Source: Smittia aterrima (lineage: Eukaryota > Arthropoda > Insecta > Diptera > Chironomidae). From it: a DNA stretch of 64,000 nucleotides. Each line of letters starts with the position of its first letter. Position 1 is the first letter of the stretch. Below are positions 47,403 to 59,659 of the stretch, piece by piece. The position numbers and the translations under genes were made by a program. The stretch is from NCBI GenBank assembly GCA_033063855.1, contig CP093830.1, forward strand, positions 5,332,854 to 5,396,853, given 5' to 3'. Below the pieces are notes generated by a model. The model had not been told where the DNA came from, ran no database searches, and saw nothing but the letters and a program-made list of their open reading frames with translations.

Positions 47403-50400
47403 TGCGATAAAGGAAATTCGATGTCGCTTTATCTCGAAGGGAAAATAAAACTGTTGATCTCGAGAAACGTTAATGGTGAATTTTTTTTGAACGTCTTCGA
47501 ACGCTTTTGCTTTATTTCCTGGACAGTTAATGAAATTCTTTTCATTTCCGTTTCAAATGAAAAACTTCATTAAAATCGACAATTTCTGCAATTTTTGCTC
47601 TGATTGAGAAGTGTTTCGATTATTTTTCTCGATGTTGAGTGCTCGTAACGTTTCTTTTATGCGCATCAAAACAGATTGAATCGTAGATTTTGTAAAGGTG
47701 AGAACGTTTCGTTGGATTTGTCCAAACATTGCGTGAGATTCTATAGCGCAAACGACTGAAATGTTTCCTTGAACGCTCTCGATGGACAACGTCTGATTAC
47801 ATCTTTTGCCTTTTGTGTGACATCTCAAGTGAAGCCATTCAAAGATAACTCGAAGATTGAACTTTTTCGATAAATAAAATGGAAATTTTACTGCGCGTTT
47901 TTGTCTTTGAAGGGATCAGAGCTTTTGTAAGCTCCAAAGCGGTGCACGAATTATCGACGGTAATGAGAAAGTTTCCTCTATTCATTGAAAGCGCAAATCT
48001 CAATTTCGAATGTGCAAGTAAGCACAAACTTTATTGAAAGAAAGTCTGAACATTCTCGAAAGCTTTGCAAATACGTTCGGAGAGAAACTTTGGTACGTCG
48101 TTTAAGCAATGAAAAGCACATTTTGCCTTCCCGTTTCAAGTTCTCTCTCCATTTCGAAGATATCCATTGTTTTAGTTTAAGTTTAATGGAGGAATAAACA
48201 GACAGAGACTCGGAGTTGCAACTCAAATCGTTGCTTGCCCGAGAATGTATGAGATCATGAAGCGAATGCAACTACTCTGCACATGTCGGAGAAAATTGAA
48301 TCGTTTCTATCCATTAAGAAGAGAATGTTGCAAGAAAAAGCAAATTAACAGCAGCGAGCAACTTCATCTCGCAATTTTGTTTTCGAGATAACGATTTTCT
48401 TTTCAGAAAAGATTTTCTATTCACTCAGAATTATTTTTCAATTAAAGAAACTTTTCGTAAGACGAGCATGCAAGAAGAGGCAGATTAGGATTCGACTGGA
48501 AGTGACGTCTCAGCCGATTTGTCAATAAAAACTTTAATCGAAACTGAGAAATCCAAATTTCTCTCATTGATAAGAAACTAAATTTCACATTAGGATTTCA
48601 AGCTCATGCCTGAAGCGGAGGAGAAATGCTGATAAAAAGAGCTTTTAATTAATTTGGTCTCGCAGCTTCGTTCTGTTAGGTTCCGCTCTGCGATAAAAAC
48701 TGTTTTTTCTGCAGCGCTCGGCGAAATATTAATCCCAAATGTGAAACAGAAATTAAATCGGAGACTGCTTCGTTCTCATAACTTCCCTCACAATGGGATA
48801 GCATCGTGATTTATGGTTAACTCGGATCGTCTTTAGCTCATGTGAGGGATCTTGGCGCCAAGTGTTAAGCCTTCGCTCTTCCCTTTTCACTTTTTTTTGC
48901 TCCCAATCGTGTAATCAAAATTTGTTTTATTGTGCGTCGCTCTCGCTTCGAATGAAATTCTTTCTTTGCTTTGACTTGAAATATTTATTGTTGGCTGTAA
49001 AATAAAAACGGAAAAGCCGAGCGTGGAGGAGAGAAAGAAAAATCCGACGAAGCAAAACAGTGCAAACAACTGAGTTGAGTATTCGTTAGGCGTACATTAT
49101 CAGATCATATATTTTATTTTATCTCCAGACATTTCAAAGAAATTCCCCCAGAAATCGACGGAGCTATCGGTTTTTTGTGAACTTTCGTTTTCTTCGTTGA
49201 GCAAGACAACATTATCTTTCTGATGTATAATCATGTGTATTATTGCCTTTGACATTCTTGACGCTGTAAAAGCAACATCATGGGCTGAATAATATTATTC
49301 ACGAGACATTCGAGCTTGCATGACAATGAAGACGACAGAGAAAAGCGGTTGAAGCTCTCGTCTCACGCAATATATACTTTCGCTCTTTATAACGTGCGGA
49401 TCTTTCTGACGCGTTGACATGATAGGGAAGCGAAGGATTTGCGATGTGTTGAGTCGAACCGTTGAAAAATAAATCAAGCCTTGAACAGATGTCTCTTTCT
49501 AGCTCCGTTGGATGTGACAAGCTTAGTCAAAAGGGATCAACACAGAAAGCTCATGGATCAATTAACAGAAACTTTTATTTTCTCATTTCCCTAAAACAAA
49601 TGTTGATAATGAGGTTTCGGTTCTGATAACTTCGACCGAGAGCTAAAGATAAAGAAGAACAAGACAGTCCCAAAATTGAAATTTAATTAAACTTTTTTTT
49701 CTCTCTCAGGCTCGTTGTTGGCCAATCTGAGATATTTGCTTTGTTTTGTCGGCTTTTTCTTTGGTATTTTTTTTTGTTGAGAAGGGAAAAGAAATCTGGA
49801 ACAGATTGCATGATTGGTTCGGAGAAGGAAGATCCTCGAGAAATGAATATGATAATACGCTTTTTGTAGCGAGGAAAAGGAAAAGGATCGAATCGAGTTC
49901 ATCGGATAATGACAGCGAAGCAAAAACTTTCCTGATGGGATTTCAATCACGATAAGATTGTCTGCCATGTTCCTAACGAGTCATTCATCCACCACATAAA
50001 CTTGCATCATTTGAGTTTCCTCTCTCTCACTCTTGGTCTTTTATTTAATGAATCTTCAACCATTAAATGTTATCTAATTGATAGAAAAACTTTTGCGTTC
50101 GGATGTGAGCGATGCAAGCAGAGCAGAGAGCAAATAAAGTTTTTTTTCCTCTGTTCAACGAAGAAGGTTTTGCAAGTTGCGTGACTGCTTCTGGTTACAT
50201 CGGAAGCTCATGTTCTTGAAATTCTCTTGTGATGCAATCAGCAATCATGTCCCAAGTTGAGTTTAAATACGGGTGAAGTTTGCTGTTAATTAATTGAAAC
50301 TACCATTGTTTGTCGGGAACTTTCAAAGTTGATATTAAGATTAAAGCTGGGACCAGTGAGTCGAAAAAAATGAAAAATATTTCCCGGCAACACCAAAAAA

Positions 50401-53400
50401 AAAATTAAATTAAAGAAATTAAAAACTTTACAGACTGAAAAGTCTTGGCGTTAATTAACTCCTCGCCTTTGTTCTCGTGAAAAATTATTCATAATTTGAA
50501 ACCCTCTAAGCTCTTTTCCGCTTTGTGGCGCGGAAAGAAAACAATGAAAGCTCATAAACTGTTTTTAAACTCTTCACCTCGACGACGATGTAAACTGCAG
50601 GGAGCTCCAACTTAATCGGTTTGATTTCTGCTTTCGCGTTTGTTTGCGACTTAATGAAAGTTTTCCTTGTTTATTCGAGTATGAGAGACTTGAGTTAATG
50701 AAAACGATGCGAAAGCATTCTCAAAGGAAATCTGATTACGCTGCGAGGAATTCCACGATTGAAGTTCATATTTCAAAAAGTAGTTTACGAGTTAAGAATA
50801 AGCACAAAAGTTTCGCTATGTGAATATTTGAATAGCTTCGGAAAGTGAAAACTTCTCGACAATTTAGCATTAATAACTAACGCTTCCCATCAACGTTTCA
50901 CGATCGCAATTATAAAACGAGATGAAAGGATTAAGGGGGATGGGGGAAGGCAAGATGTTATGTGCTCAAATTAATTTCACAGTCTCGTTAACCCGAGCAA
51001 GTTTACTTAAAGACTGTGTAGTCTTAATACAGGAATGTAGAAAATGATTTTAATTTTGATAGTTATCTCAAGCATGAAATCGAATTAACTTTGTTTGAAT
51101 ATTTTAATGATTTTTCCGGGTTTCGGAAGCTTTCTCAACGTCTTCACATGACAGGAAATCTCAGCGATTATGAACTTAATGCACAGCCGCATTATCTGTC
51201 GTCATGATGATGATGATTCTGATCTTCTGTTGGATGAATAATTAAGACTAATTGAGTCGGTTAATGCTTCGCGAATCGTGATATCATTTGAAAATGTTTT
51301 ATAATTAAATTCTTGCTGAAAGTTTAACGGAATCCCATGCATCATTAAAAGCAAAGCGAGCAAGAGAGAGAGAAAGAGATTTCTTCCTTCGCAATGAAAA
51401 ATCATGAAAGTCATAATGAGATTTCCTTTTTTTTACAAAATAGAAAATCAGGGAAATTAACGTCCACAATGAAAACTCCCTGAGAACATTAAAAAAAACC
51501 TTTTTCTTCTTTGCTTCGTTAATGAGTGTTTGCGTATATCATTAGACGACGACATTCATCTAGCATCTTTTCATAGCGTCAATGATGCTCGCTCCACGTA
51601 ATTACAACGATATTAAAGGCAAGCGACGGTAAAGAAAAGTTTTTGTATTTAGAATCTTTTCGCGTTGAAAATATGAAGCTTGATGATGACGATGGCAGAA
51701 AAAAATGAGAAGAGCGGAAGATCACAGCTGTAAAAAATGCGTTAATTAAGCCATTTACCTTCATTTTCTAGGGAAAAGTTCTGCCTCGTGCTTTTTAATT
51801 ATTCTCATCTCATCAAACATGCAGTTTAAGGAATCTGAGAAATTTATTTAATTTCAAAGAGCTTCCAAGCGAGAATATAATGAGCGGAACTCTCTAAAGT
51901 TTTTTTTTTGTTATTTGCACCGCAAGTTGAGGAAATTTTTGTGCTGCAGTTTAATGAGATTGAAAGTTTGCCTTTTCATTGAGTTCCTCATCCGTTGGCT
52001 TGATTGATTGACGTAGCGCTTAAAGTTTTGAACTAGGAGGAGAATCAATGTTTTGGGTCGTTAGAGCGAGGAAAAGTTTACTCGTTCTGCACTTTCCTTC
52101 CCGTTATTTGAGTTGCATAAGATATCGTCAAACAATGAGAAAAGCGAGGGCTTTCTTTATTCTTCGTGTTTAACTTCACAAGAAGTATCCGCCCGTTCGA
52201 CTAAAAACTTTCGTCTCAGCGAGTCTCAAAAGCAGAATTGTTAAATTAACGTCGTTTTGCTGTATTCGCATTTAGCTAAGATGGCAAAATATATTTCTTA
52301 ACAAAAACTTTATCATTGTTCGAGTCATTATTTCAGGAATTTCACTGAGAAGTGATAAGTTTTTTGTTGAAAATATCAAAACCGGAAAAAGATATATGAT
52401 ACAAACATAAAACTTGCTCCTCTCGCCTCGCCTCGAAAATGCGATATAATTTTCAGCACATGTGAATTAAAATGGGAAATTAAATTTTATGTTTTGCTGG
52501 AATGTTTTTGGAAGAAAAGTTTCGCTGGGAGTTGGGGTGTGTTGATAAATTGTGACGCGGAAGTGACAGATGGATGAATTTACTTTAATTTAAAGTCTTT
52601 CCCGTATTAAGAATTTTTTAAGATCAACACAAAACTTTTTAATTCTCCCCAGAAAAACAAAGGAAAGTAATTTCCGGATGCACAATAAATAGTTTTGAGT
52701 TTTGTCAGCTGCTATGTGACGAAGCAACGGAGGATGTTGAGGGAGAGAGTTGTAAATCAAAAGATTCTGTTTAATTAGAAAATTTTCTGCACAACAGCGA
52801 AACAAAAAGTAATTAAAGTAAACAATGAACGTGGAAAAGCACGAAAGTCAATCTCGACTTCTCGCCATAAATTTTTCATTGAGAGGAAAATGAATTATTG
52901 TTGTCGTTTAGTGTTTCCATCCTCGAGTTTTAATTTCTTCTCTAAATAAACCAAAGCCAGAGCAATTTGTGATGTGATTCTGTGTTTGCTCGCTCTTGTG
53001 TGCTTTCCACATTTTCCGTCTGTCATTCTTCCCGGTTTTTATTGCAAATTTCAATTTTCCAAAACAATGTTTATGCAAATGTTATCAATTATAATTTTTA
53101 ATTAATTTCATTGTCTGGAAACAATTCTATGCCTTCTGAAGTTTGCTGTTGATTCAGCCATTGCTGAAAGGGGTTGAATTTAAAAAGCGAGAAAAATGCA
53201 GGAGAATTTTAATTCAATCCAAAGTTGGTTTGTGGAAAATTATGTTTTTGGTTGTTTTCCTCGAGTTTTAATCACTAAATTGTGTGCATTTCACTCTACA
53301 CTCGTAGACGCTTTTATACATCAAACTGAATTTGTTTCTGCTTCGGTTTCATTGTTTCAAGCAGCTACTGTTGAGGGATTTAAACAATTTATTTTTATGT

Positions 53401-56120
53401 TCTAAGATCGATTTAGGGGAGACGACGTAGACGACGATGCTCTGGACAATCCACAGTCAGCACACACTCGTGCACTCATTTGATATCAGTTTCACAACAT
53501 AAACTTTTCTCCTTCGCTCTTATTCTCGTCGTCGTCTATTCTAAAAACCTGACATTGTTCTTCAGCTTCAGGAGATTTCATGCTAAGCTCCTCTGCTGCT
53601 TTCAGATTTTTCTGTTTTATTCCCACACCAACCAGAGTGGTCAATAGCTGAGGAAATAGAATTGATATTGCTTTTCTTTTCACATTCAAACCGAAATCGA
53701 ATCTCCCCAAATTGAGATATCACAAAAGACAATTGGACGTTTCAATGCTCTTTTATTATCTGGGATCGCATACAAAATTTCCAGTTGATATGATTAGGAT
53801 GGGTTTTGTGTAATCTCCTTTTTCCTTTTACTCTCTCCCTCTTCTGTTTCCAATGTCAAATCTCTTTTAAAATAAACCGTGATTTAAAACAATGCAAGAG
53901 AGGAAGTAGAAGAAGAAGTAAATCTTTATAGCTTTCGCTATGTGACGTTATGATGGCCCAGCCCGGTCCCTTCATAAATTTAATTATGGAAATGATAATA
54001 AAAAATGTCCTTTCAGTTGAGTCCCCTCTCTAGTTACTCACACTCTTGCTGTTATCTCTTCCCCACCATAACCAAAAGGAAAACAGGAAAAGTTTATGAT
54101 TCAGAGTCCACGGATTGGGGACAATTCTTCTCGCTCTCCTTCTCGAGCGAGTTTTTAAATTAATTTCATTTTTATAGCTCGAGATTCACATTCATTTCAC
54201 GTTCAACTTTAGTTCACTGAGAACGAGGTCTTGAGCAATCCTTCAACTACTTCTTTCTCGAATTCACAACTCGTGCTTTAAAGTTTAAATTTTTCCTTCT
54301 CTTTTTGCTTAATTTAAAAAGGAAATCATTGGAATGGTTTTGAGATGCACTTTCGTTGATTTCACTCTCACGGATGAATTTCAAAGTTACGTGAAAATGT
54401 TTTTTCTTTGATGATTACCTGTAATCATTGTCTGCATCCCGTCATCTACAAACGACCTCCAATTGTTTCTTCCGTTTTCCTCATTTCTTTTTCAAGGCAC
54501 TTTACTACTTTATGCACTTTTCACATCATAAATAATGAGACAGATATTATCAACAACAATGCTTTTCTGTCTCTTGCTCATTATTTTCTAGAGTTTTGTA
54601 TTTTTTCTTCCTCCCTTCTCGCACATCGAGATCGCGTTCATCACGATAATGATGACGACGATGAAGACGACATGAGAATTAGCTGGAGAAGCTTTAGCGA
54701 GGATTAATTTTTGACATGTAAAATTTCTCCTGATGAAGGAGTCTCAAGATTCTTCGTTTAAAGAGTGAGGAATATTAAAATAATGATCAGCCTGAGTGAG
54801 GGTGGTGGTTACCTTTAGAAAAGGCTCGACAGGAAATGGATGGCGTTTCAAAGAGAGATGGAGAAACAATCTATTCGCTTTATGCCTTCGAGGCATCCGC
54901 CGTTGTTTTTCAGATTCTCTTCCTGTTTCTCGCTTTTTATTTTCGTCGCACGAAACATTTTCGCTAGTGCAAACCTTCGAATGTGCTTTTAAAAATGGCA
55001 AATATATCATAAGAGCTCTACTCATGAGAGTTTTATTAAAAGCGTTCGTATATAACGTTGGAAATGGTTCTTTTCCCTTCGCAACTCGCATGAGAAACAA
55101 TCTCATTCGCAAGATACATTAAAAATTCCCTCTCATAGCCATTAAGCTTGGAGAAGGTGGAAGCGCACGTGAAAACTCACGTAATGGAGTCTGATACTTC
55201 GCTTCTATTTGCCTTTACTTTGAGAAGCCGGAAAAATGCAAAAGTACAAAAAAAGTTCTGCAGAGAGCGATTGTAAATTCAAATAAGGGAAGAAAGCGGA
55301 TGAAGATTGAAAGCGGGAAGGCTTTCGAGGAGTTCTCGACTCACCCCTTTTCTTTCAACCAAACATCTGTGAAAAAGGAAATGGATTTGCAAATAAATTA
55401 CGAGAAGTGAAATATTTAAAATGATGCCATTTAGAAAATTGATATCGAAATTTATTGCAGAACTTTCAATAATTGTTTATTTATTCGAATCAAGGAAAAT
55501 CCTTTCTTAATAAATGAAGACAGAGACAGAAATTATAGGGATTTGATGAAGAAAATCATTATTTCCAAAGCAAGAAGCGAAAGAAGACGAATTGACAGCC
55601 ACGCAACGAAAAGGAATTTATGCCAAAGTCGTTAGTGTCTTATTGTTTCCTTTCGCTTCTCTTGTTTCGCCTTCGATTTCATGCAATTCAAGCAAATTGG
55701 TTTCATTTCTCAAGCAATTCGTCTGGAAAAGCTTCTGCTCCTCGAAGAGGAATCGAAGTTTATTTAAATAAATTATTCGAATTCACTTTCGCTTTCGAAA
55801 TCCATTTTAGGCTGAATGCGAAGATTATGGTAAAGATTTAATTTATATTAAGAGTTCGATTCGACTTGAGCATGAATTATTTTCTACTTGCACAATAAAT
55901 CCCCGCACGATAAATATTTGAATGCGATCTTCTCTCATTCCCTTGAAGGGAAGGAAGAACGTGCCATTCTCTGTTTGAAGTCGCCATTAATCAGATTGCG
56001 AATTTATATCTCTTTGTTCAATAAGAGAAAAGGGAAGGAAGCGGATGAGAAAAAAGGTTTATGAGGCTGTGAGAAAGGCAATATCATCATAATGGCAGAG
56101 TACGGACGAAAGGAGAAAAG

Positions 56121-56142
56121 GATATCATTACTCAATGATATC
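56121..56142. repeat. Inverted repeat, 9-base arms
   Basis: GATATCATT, ACTC, AATGATATC: perfect arms with a 4-base loop. Confidence 0.7.
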
Positions 56143-56226
56143 TCATAAATGTTATTCTAGTTCCTTTCAGCAGCTAAGAAGTGCTCTTATGTTCAGTTTA
56201 ATATTTTATTGATGACGTATGAATTG

Positions 56227-56293
56227 GTTATCGAGTGGTGGAGAGCCAAGGACTCTCGATAACTCATTGCAGGGATTTATTTTCAATCCCCAC
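56227..56293. repeat. Two adjacent perfect stem-loops
   Basis: GTTATCGAG (56227-56235) pairs with CTCGATAAC (56255-56263). An alternative inner hairpin pairs GAGAG with CTCTC (56241-56257). Just downstream GGGATT and AATCCC enclose a 7-base loop. This could be a structured RNA element. It is not a tRNA: no B-box or matching acceptor stem. Confidence 0.4.
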
Positions 56294-57543
56294 GCCATTA
56301 ATCATAGTTTTCTTACATTCAATATATCTCAGATCATTCATCTTCGCTCTCTCTCTTATGATCAGCACCAAAGGCTCTTTAAATAGTCGTTCAATTGATT
56401 CCTGGTGACTTGCTTTAAAAATAAGTTTTCTAAGAAAACTTTTCTTATAATTATTTCCTCTTTGAAGTTTACTTCAACAAGTTATCTCTCAATCGACTGA
56501 AAAGTCGTCGTTTAACGAGACATCATTGATTTTCTATAAACGAAACAGAAAGTTCTACAAAAGCTTTCGCTGAATCATTCAACGGAGCGGATAATTCAGT
56601 TGCACGAGCTTCTGCTTAGGCTGAAGAGGAGCAGAGAACAAGCAGAATGTCAGAGTAGAAACTATTACTTTAATCTGTTTATCCCCAGGGCGAAGATGCA
56701 GAGACAAAGCTTTTCCATCTCTGCACTTCCGTTTCAAATTTTTTATTTCCTTCCCTTTCGTCGCTTTGGAAAATATGAAAGAATTATGCATTCGCAGAGA
56801 TCGTAAATATTGCAATGTAATTCAGCAAAGAAATATCTCTTTTTAAGCAGCGTTTTCCTCTTTTTTGTTTTACGACAGCCAACAGAATGCACATTAGATT
56901 ACAATGCGAAAGCAAATGCTGGACTGACTCGAGTCGACTCAAAGAAAATATAAAAGTTTCATGTTTCATGCCAAATGCATCTCATGTCTGAAAAAATAAA
57001 CGTCTTCTCTAAAGTTTTCATTCCTCAACAAAGTGAAACTTCCTTTGATTACGAATTCATGAGAAATTGTTGAAGATGGTGGAGCAAATTGTTTTGTGTC
57101 GTTGAGATTCTTTTCCTTTCGCAGACTAAATCAAGTTCGACTGTTTCAAAATGAGCAAACGAAAGGAAATGTTTGCTTTTCGAAGGAGACAAACACGAGC
57201 CCTCAGGCATGGAAGTATCTCTCGTTCATTGTTCGCTTTGTATTTGTTTTGAGATGAGACGTAAAAAAATCTACTGCATGATGAAGCAAGAGCTTCGAGT
57301 GAAACAAATAAAAATCACATTAAAACGAGATGTGATTCAGTGAGACATGAAAACGTTTGTGATTCTTTCACTCATCTCCTAACTGAGATGCAATCAACTC
57401 GAAATTAAAACATTCAAAGATCGCTTATGGCAAAAAAAAGGAAAAAGTTTTCGGGATTCGCTTGAGCTTTATTTATATTTGAATTGAAGCTACAAAGAAC
57501 GACAACTCATGTTGTGGTATTAACATTGAAGTCATTAACCGCT

Positions 57544-58112
57544 TTATTTGCGAGACAACGTAGTGACGCTCGAGTACAAGGTTTGCTGTCTCAAGTGTTT
57601 GGAATTGTCAGCGTTTAATGATTCACGGGCAATTCTCTTTACTGGAGGACTTTGAGGTGGAGCCTGACGAGCGACACGGGATGTAGATTCGTCAGCGCTT
57701 TGTGGAGGACCTTCTGGTTTCGATGGAGGAGCCTCACGTTTGAATCTATGAAATAAAATTTAGTCAAACGGAAACAATTTGAGATGAGTCTAGAACCTTG
57801 TGAAAGTTTCTGCCATGTCTGCAACATTCTCCTGCCACGATTCTATTGGGAATGGTGGTTTTGGGAAGTCAGGCATTTCAGGCTAAAAAAATAAAATTTT
57901 AACCTGTTTCAAATAGATTTTAACTACAAACCAACCATTGGAGGTGCCTGACGTTTTCCCTTTAATTTAAAATTTGCGGTTAAAATAAAATTGAAATTTC
58001 AGTTTTATGAGACCTTTGTTTGTGGACAAACCTTTGTTCCTTTCGGAGCTGCAGCAGCGATGACGATGCATCCAATCAGGAAAAATAAAACGTTCAATTT
58101 AGTTCCGTTCAT
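57544..58112 (-). CDS. Secreted proline-rich precursor with repeated basic-site/QAPP motifs
   Basis: No known family recognised. Four exons, 58112-58032, 57959-57936 (only 24 bases), 57882-57797 and 57745-57544, join in frame to 130 residues. Residues 1-22 form a signal peptide (KLNVLFFLIGCIVIAAAA). The rest is Pro-rich and has almost no Cys. Three proprotein-type sites are each followed by the same motif: GKR/QAPP (30/31), FKR/EAPP (67/68) and VAR/QAPP (90/91). VKR/IARES (101/102) is a further site. Cleavage would release several short peptides, two starting with Gln that could become pyroglutamate. The design resembles neuropeptide or proline-rich antimicrobial precursors; which one cannot be told. 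A TATA box and initiator stand at the right place upstream. The intron-1 acceptor (TTAAAG) has a poor pyrimidine tract, and intron 2 starts GTTGGT, so those two junctions are the least certain. Confidence 0.72.
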
Positions 58113-58151
58113 TTTCTAGCTCTCTCTATAAACTTGACAATGAATTCAAAC

Positions 58152-58189
58152 AACTGATGATGCACATTCACCTCACGTTTGGTTTTATA
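58152..58189 (-). promoter_or_regulatory. TATA + initiator core promoter of the proline-rich precursor gene
   Basis: On minus, TATAAAA (58189-58183) is followed by TCAGTT (58157-58152) with A+1 at 58155, a spacing of 34 bases; an overlapping TCA gives 31. The leader to the ATG at 58112 is then about 43 bases. Confidence 0.7.
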
Positions 58190-59636
58190 GTGAAAAGTCT
58201 CGTAAGCAAACACGTCAGCGGAAGTCAAGATTGCTATCGAAAGCTTCTGTCCACATATTCGATCAAACGCGATGACATTGTTAGCGCAACGGAGCTAAGA
58301 TAACATGGAAAATATAATTAGGCAAGTTATCGCTTGTTCACAAGTAATTATTACTCAAATAACGAGCAGATCTCGTCGTTGCTAATTAATAATGATCTGA
58401 GTAAACAAACCAATTTGGCCTTTAGCTTCGACCATCAATTACTTAATAAATTGGAGTGAGTCAATTAGTGCCAACGAAAGCAAGGTCATAAACGATTATT
58501 CGTCGTCAACTGCGATTGCATCATCATCCTACTTCCCAGTTCACTCTTTAACGAGCAAAACTTTAACATTTTAATGAAGCAAATGCCACGTCACGTAAGC
58601 TTCAAAGAAGAAAAGCTGTTCGGATAATGAAACAATCGAAAGAAAAATAAAATAAAAAAGTTCAACCCAACTTCCGATTAAATTTCTTTGAGACGAACGA
58701 AAAGTTTCGCTTTGTGCGGTAAACTTCCGCTCAAGCAGATTTCTTTTATGAACTAAAGGAAAGGAGCAGTTCGTGAAAGCGAACAAACTTTTTTTTTGCA
58801 AGGAGGGCAGGGTCGTCGTTTCTACGGGTATTTATTGGAAACAAAGACTTCCTGTTGACAGACATCGGAAATTGGTATCGAGGCAGTGATTGTAAACAAG
58901 CAGACGATACGTAATAAGGAAACTGGTTGATATCTCATAAATTTCCTTTGCCTTGCAAGTAGCTCCTGCTTAATGGTGTGAATCTGATTTATGAATTGTC
59001 GATTGAGGGAGCATGAGATTTCTAACATAAATAATAAATAAAAGCAGTTCATTCCTCATCTGAAGTGGGAACGATTTGTTTGTGTCGTCACATCGCCTTA
59101 AAAAGCTTCTTTCCCAACTTTGTTGCAAATGCAATGAAGCCAATCACATAACTTTCGAAGCTTATCGAGTCGGAGATTCAGTTGAACTGCTTCTCTTGTT
59201 TTCAATTGACATAGAAAATAATAAAAAAGGGAAATATCGAGAAATCTGCAGCTTTCGCTCTAACACTTTCCATTCTTCTTGCTTTTAGTTCCTGTTCAGC
59301 AATCTGAAAAGTATTTGCCTTTTAATACGTATCACCTTTCTCCGTTGTCAGTGCTCGAAAGCTTTTATGATTTGGCAGTTTTATTTGTGGGTGGGGATTG
59401 GAAGACTTAATCTTGTTTGTGCTGCCCAGGCGTGACATTGTGCGAATGCAAAGGGATGGAAAAGCGAGATCCTCGGCAGAAAGAAAAAGTGACAAAGATT
59501 CTCCGCTCATGGAGATTTATCGCATTTTATTTGGGTCATTGTGACCTCAGCGACGAGTTGGATAATGGAAAAATTAAATAGAGAGAAAAAAGTTTTAATG
59601 AATCCTCCGACCGAGCCACCTCTCTCATCCTCGTCC

Positions 59637-59659
59637 CTTTCCCATATCATATGGGAAAG
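59637..59659. repeat. Perfect palindrome, 11-base arms, 1-base centre
   Basis: CTTTCCCATAT, C, ATATGGGAAAG. It resembles a CArG-like element (CCATAT...ATATGG) with one extra central base. It could bind a dimeric factor or form a hairpin. Confidence 0.7.

Larger units (their letters stand above)
40261..57543. other. Gene desert of about 17 kb, possibly a long intron or regulatory domain
   Basis: No exon of a known protein is visible on either strand. Open frames stay under 150 codons and look random (for example 45329-45778, Lys/Leu/Ile-rich). It contains a GA microsatellite (43541-43572), inverted repeats (42570-42594, 56121-56142, 56227-56263) and a recursive-splice-like site (47396/47397). 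In so gene-dense a window this gap suggests an intron of a long gene, or control DNA of a developmental gene. Confidence 0.4.

Noticed and set aside
54408..54707. 99-codon plus-strand frame ending in an Asp-rich tail
   Set aside because: The acidic run comes from a simple GAT/GAC repeat; no other coding evidence.
56221..56295. tRNA-like set of hairpins
   Set aside because: The anticodon-type loop CCAAGGA lacks T at position 33, the T-loop does not fit the B box, and no acceptor stem closes the structure.
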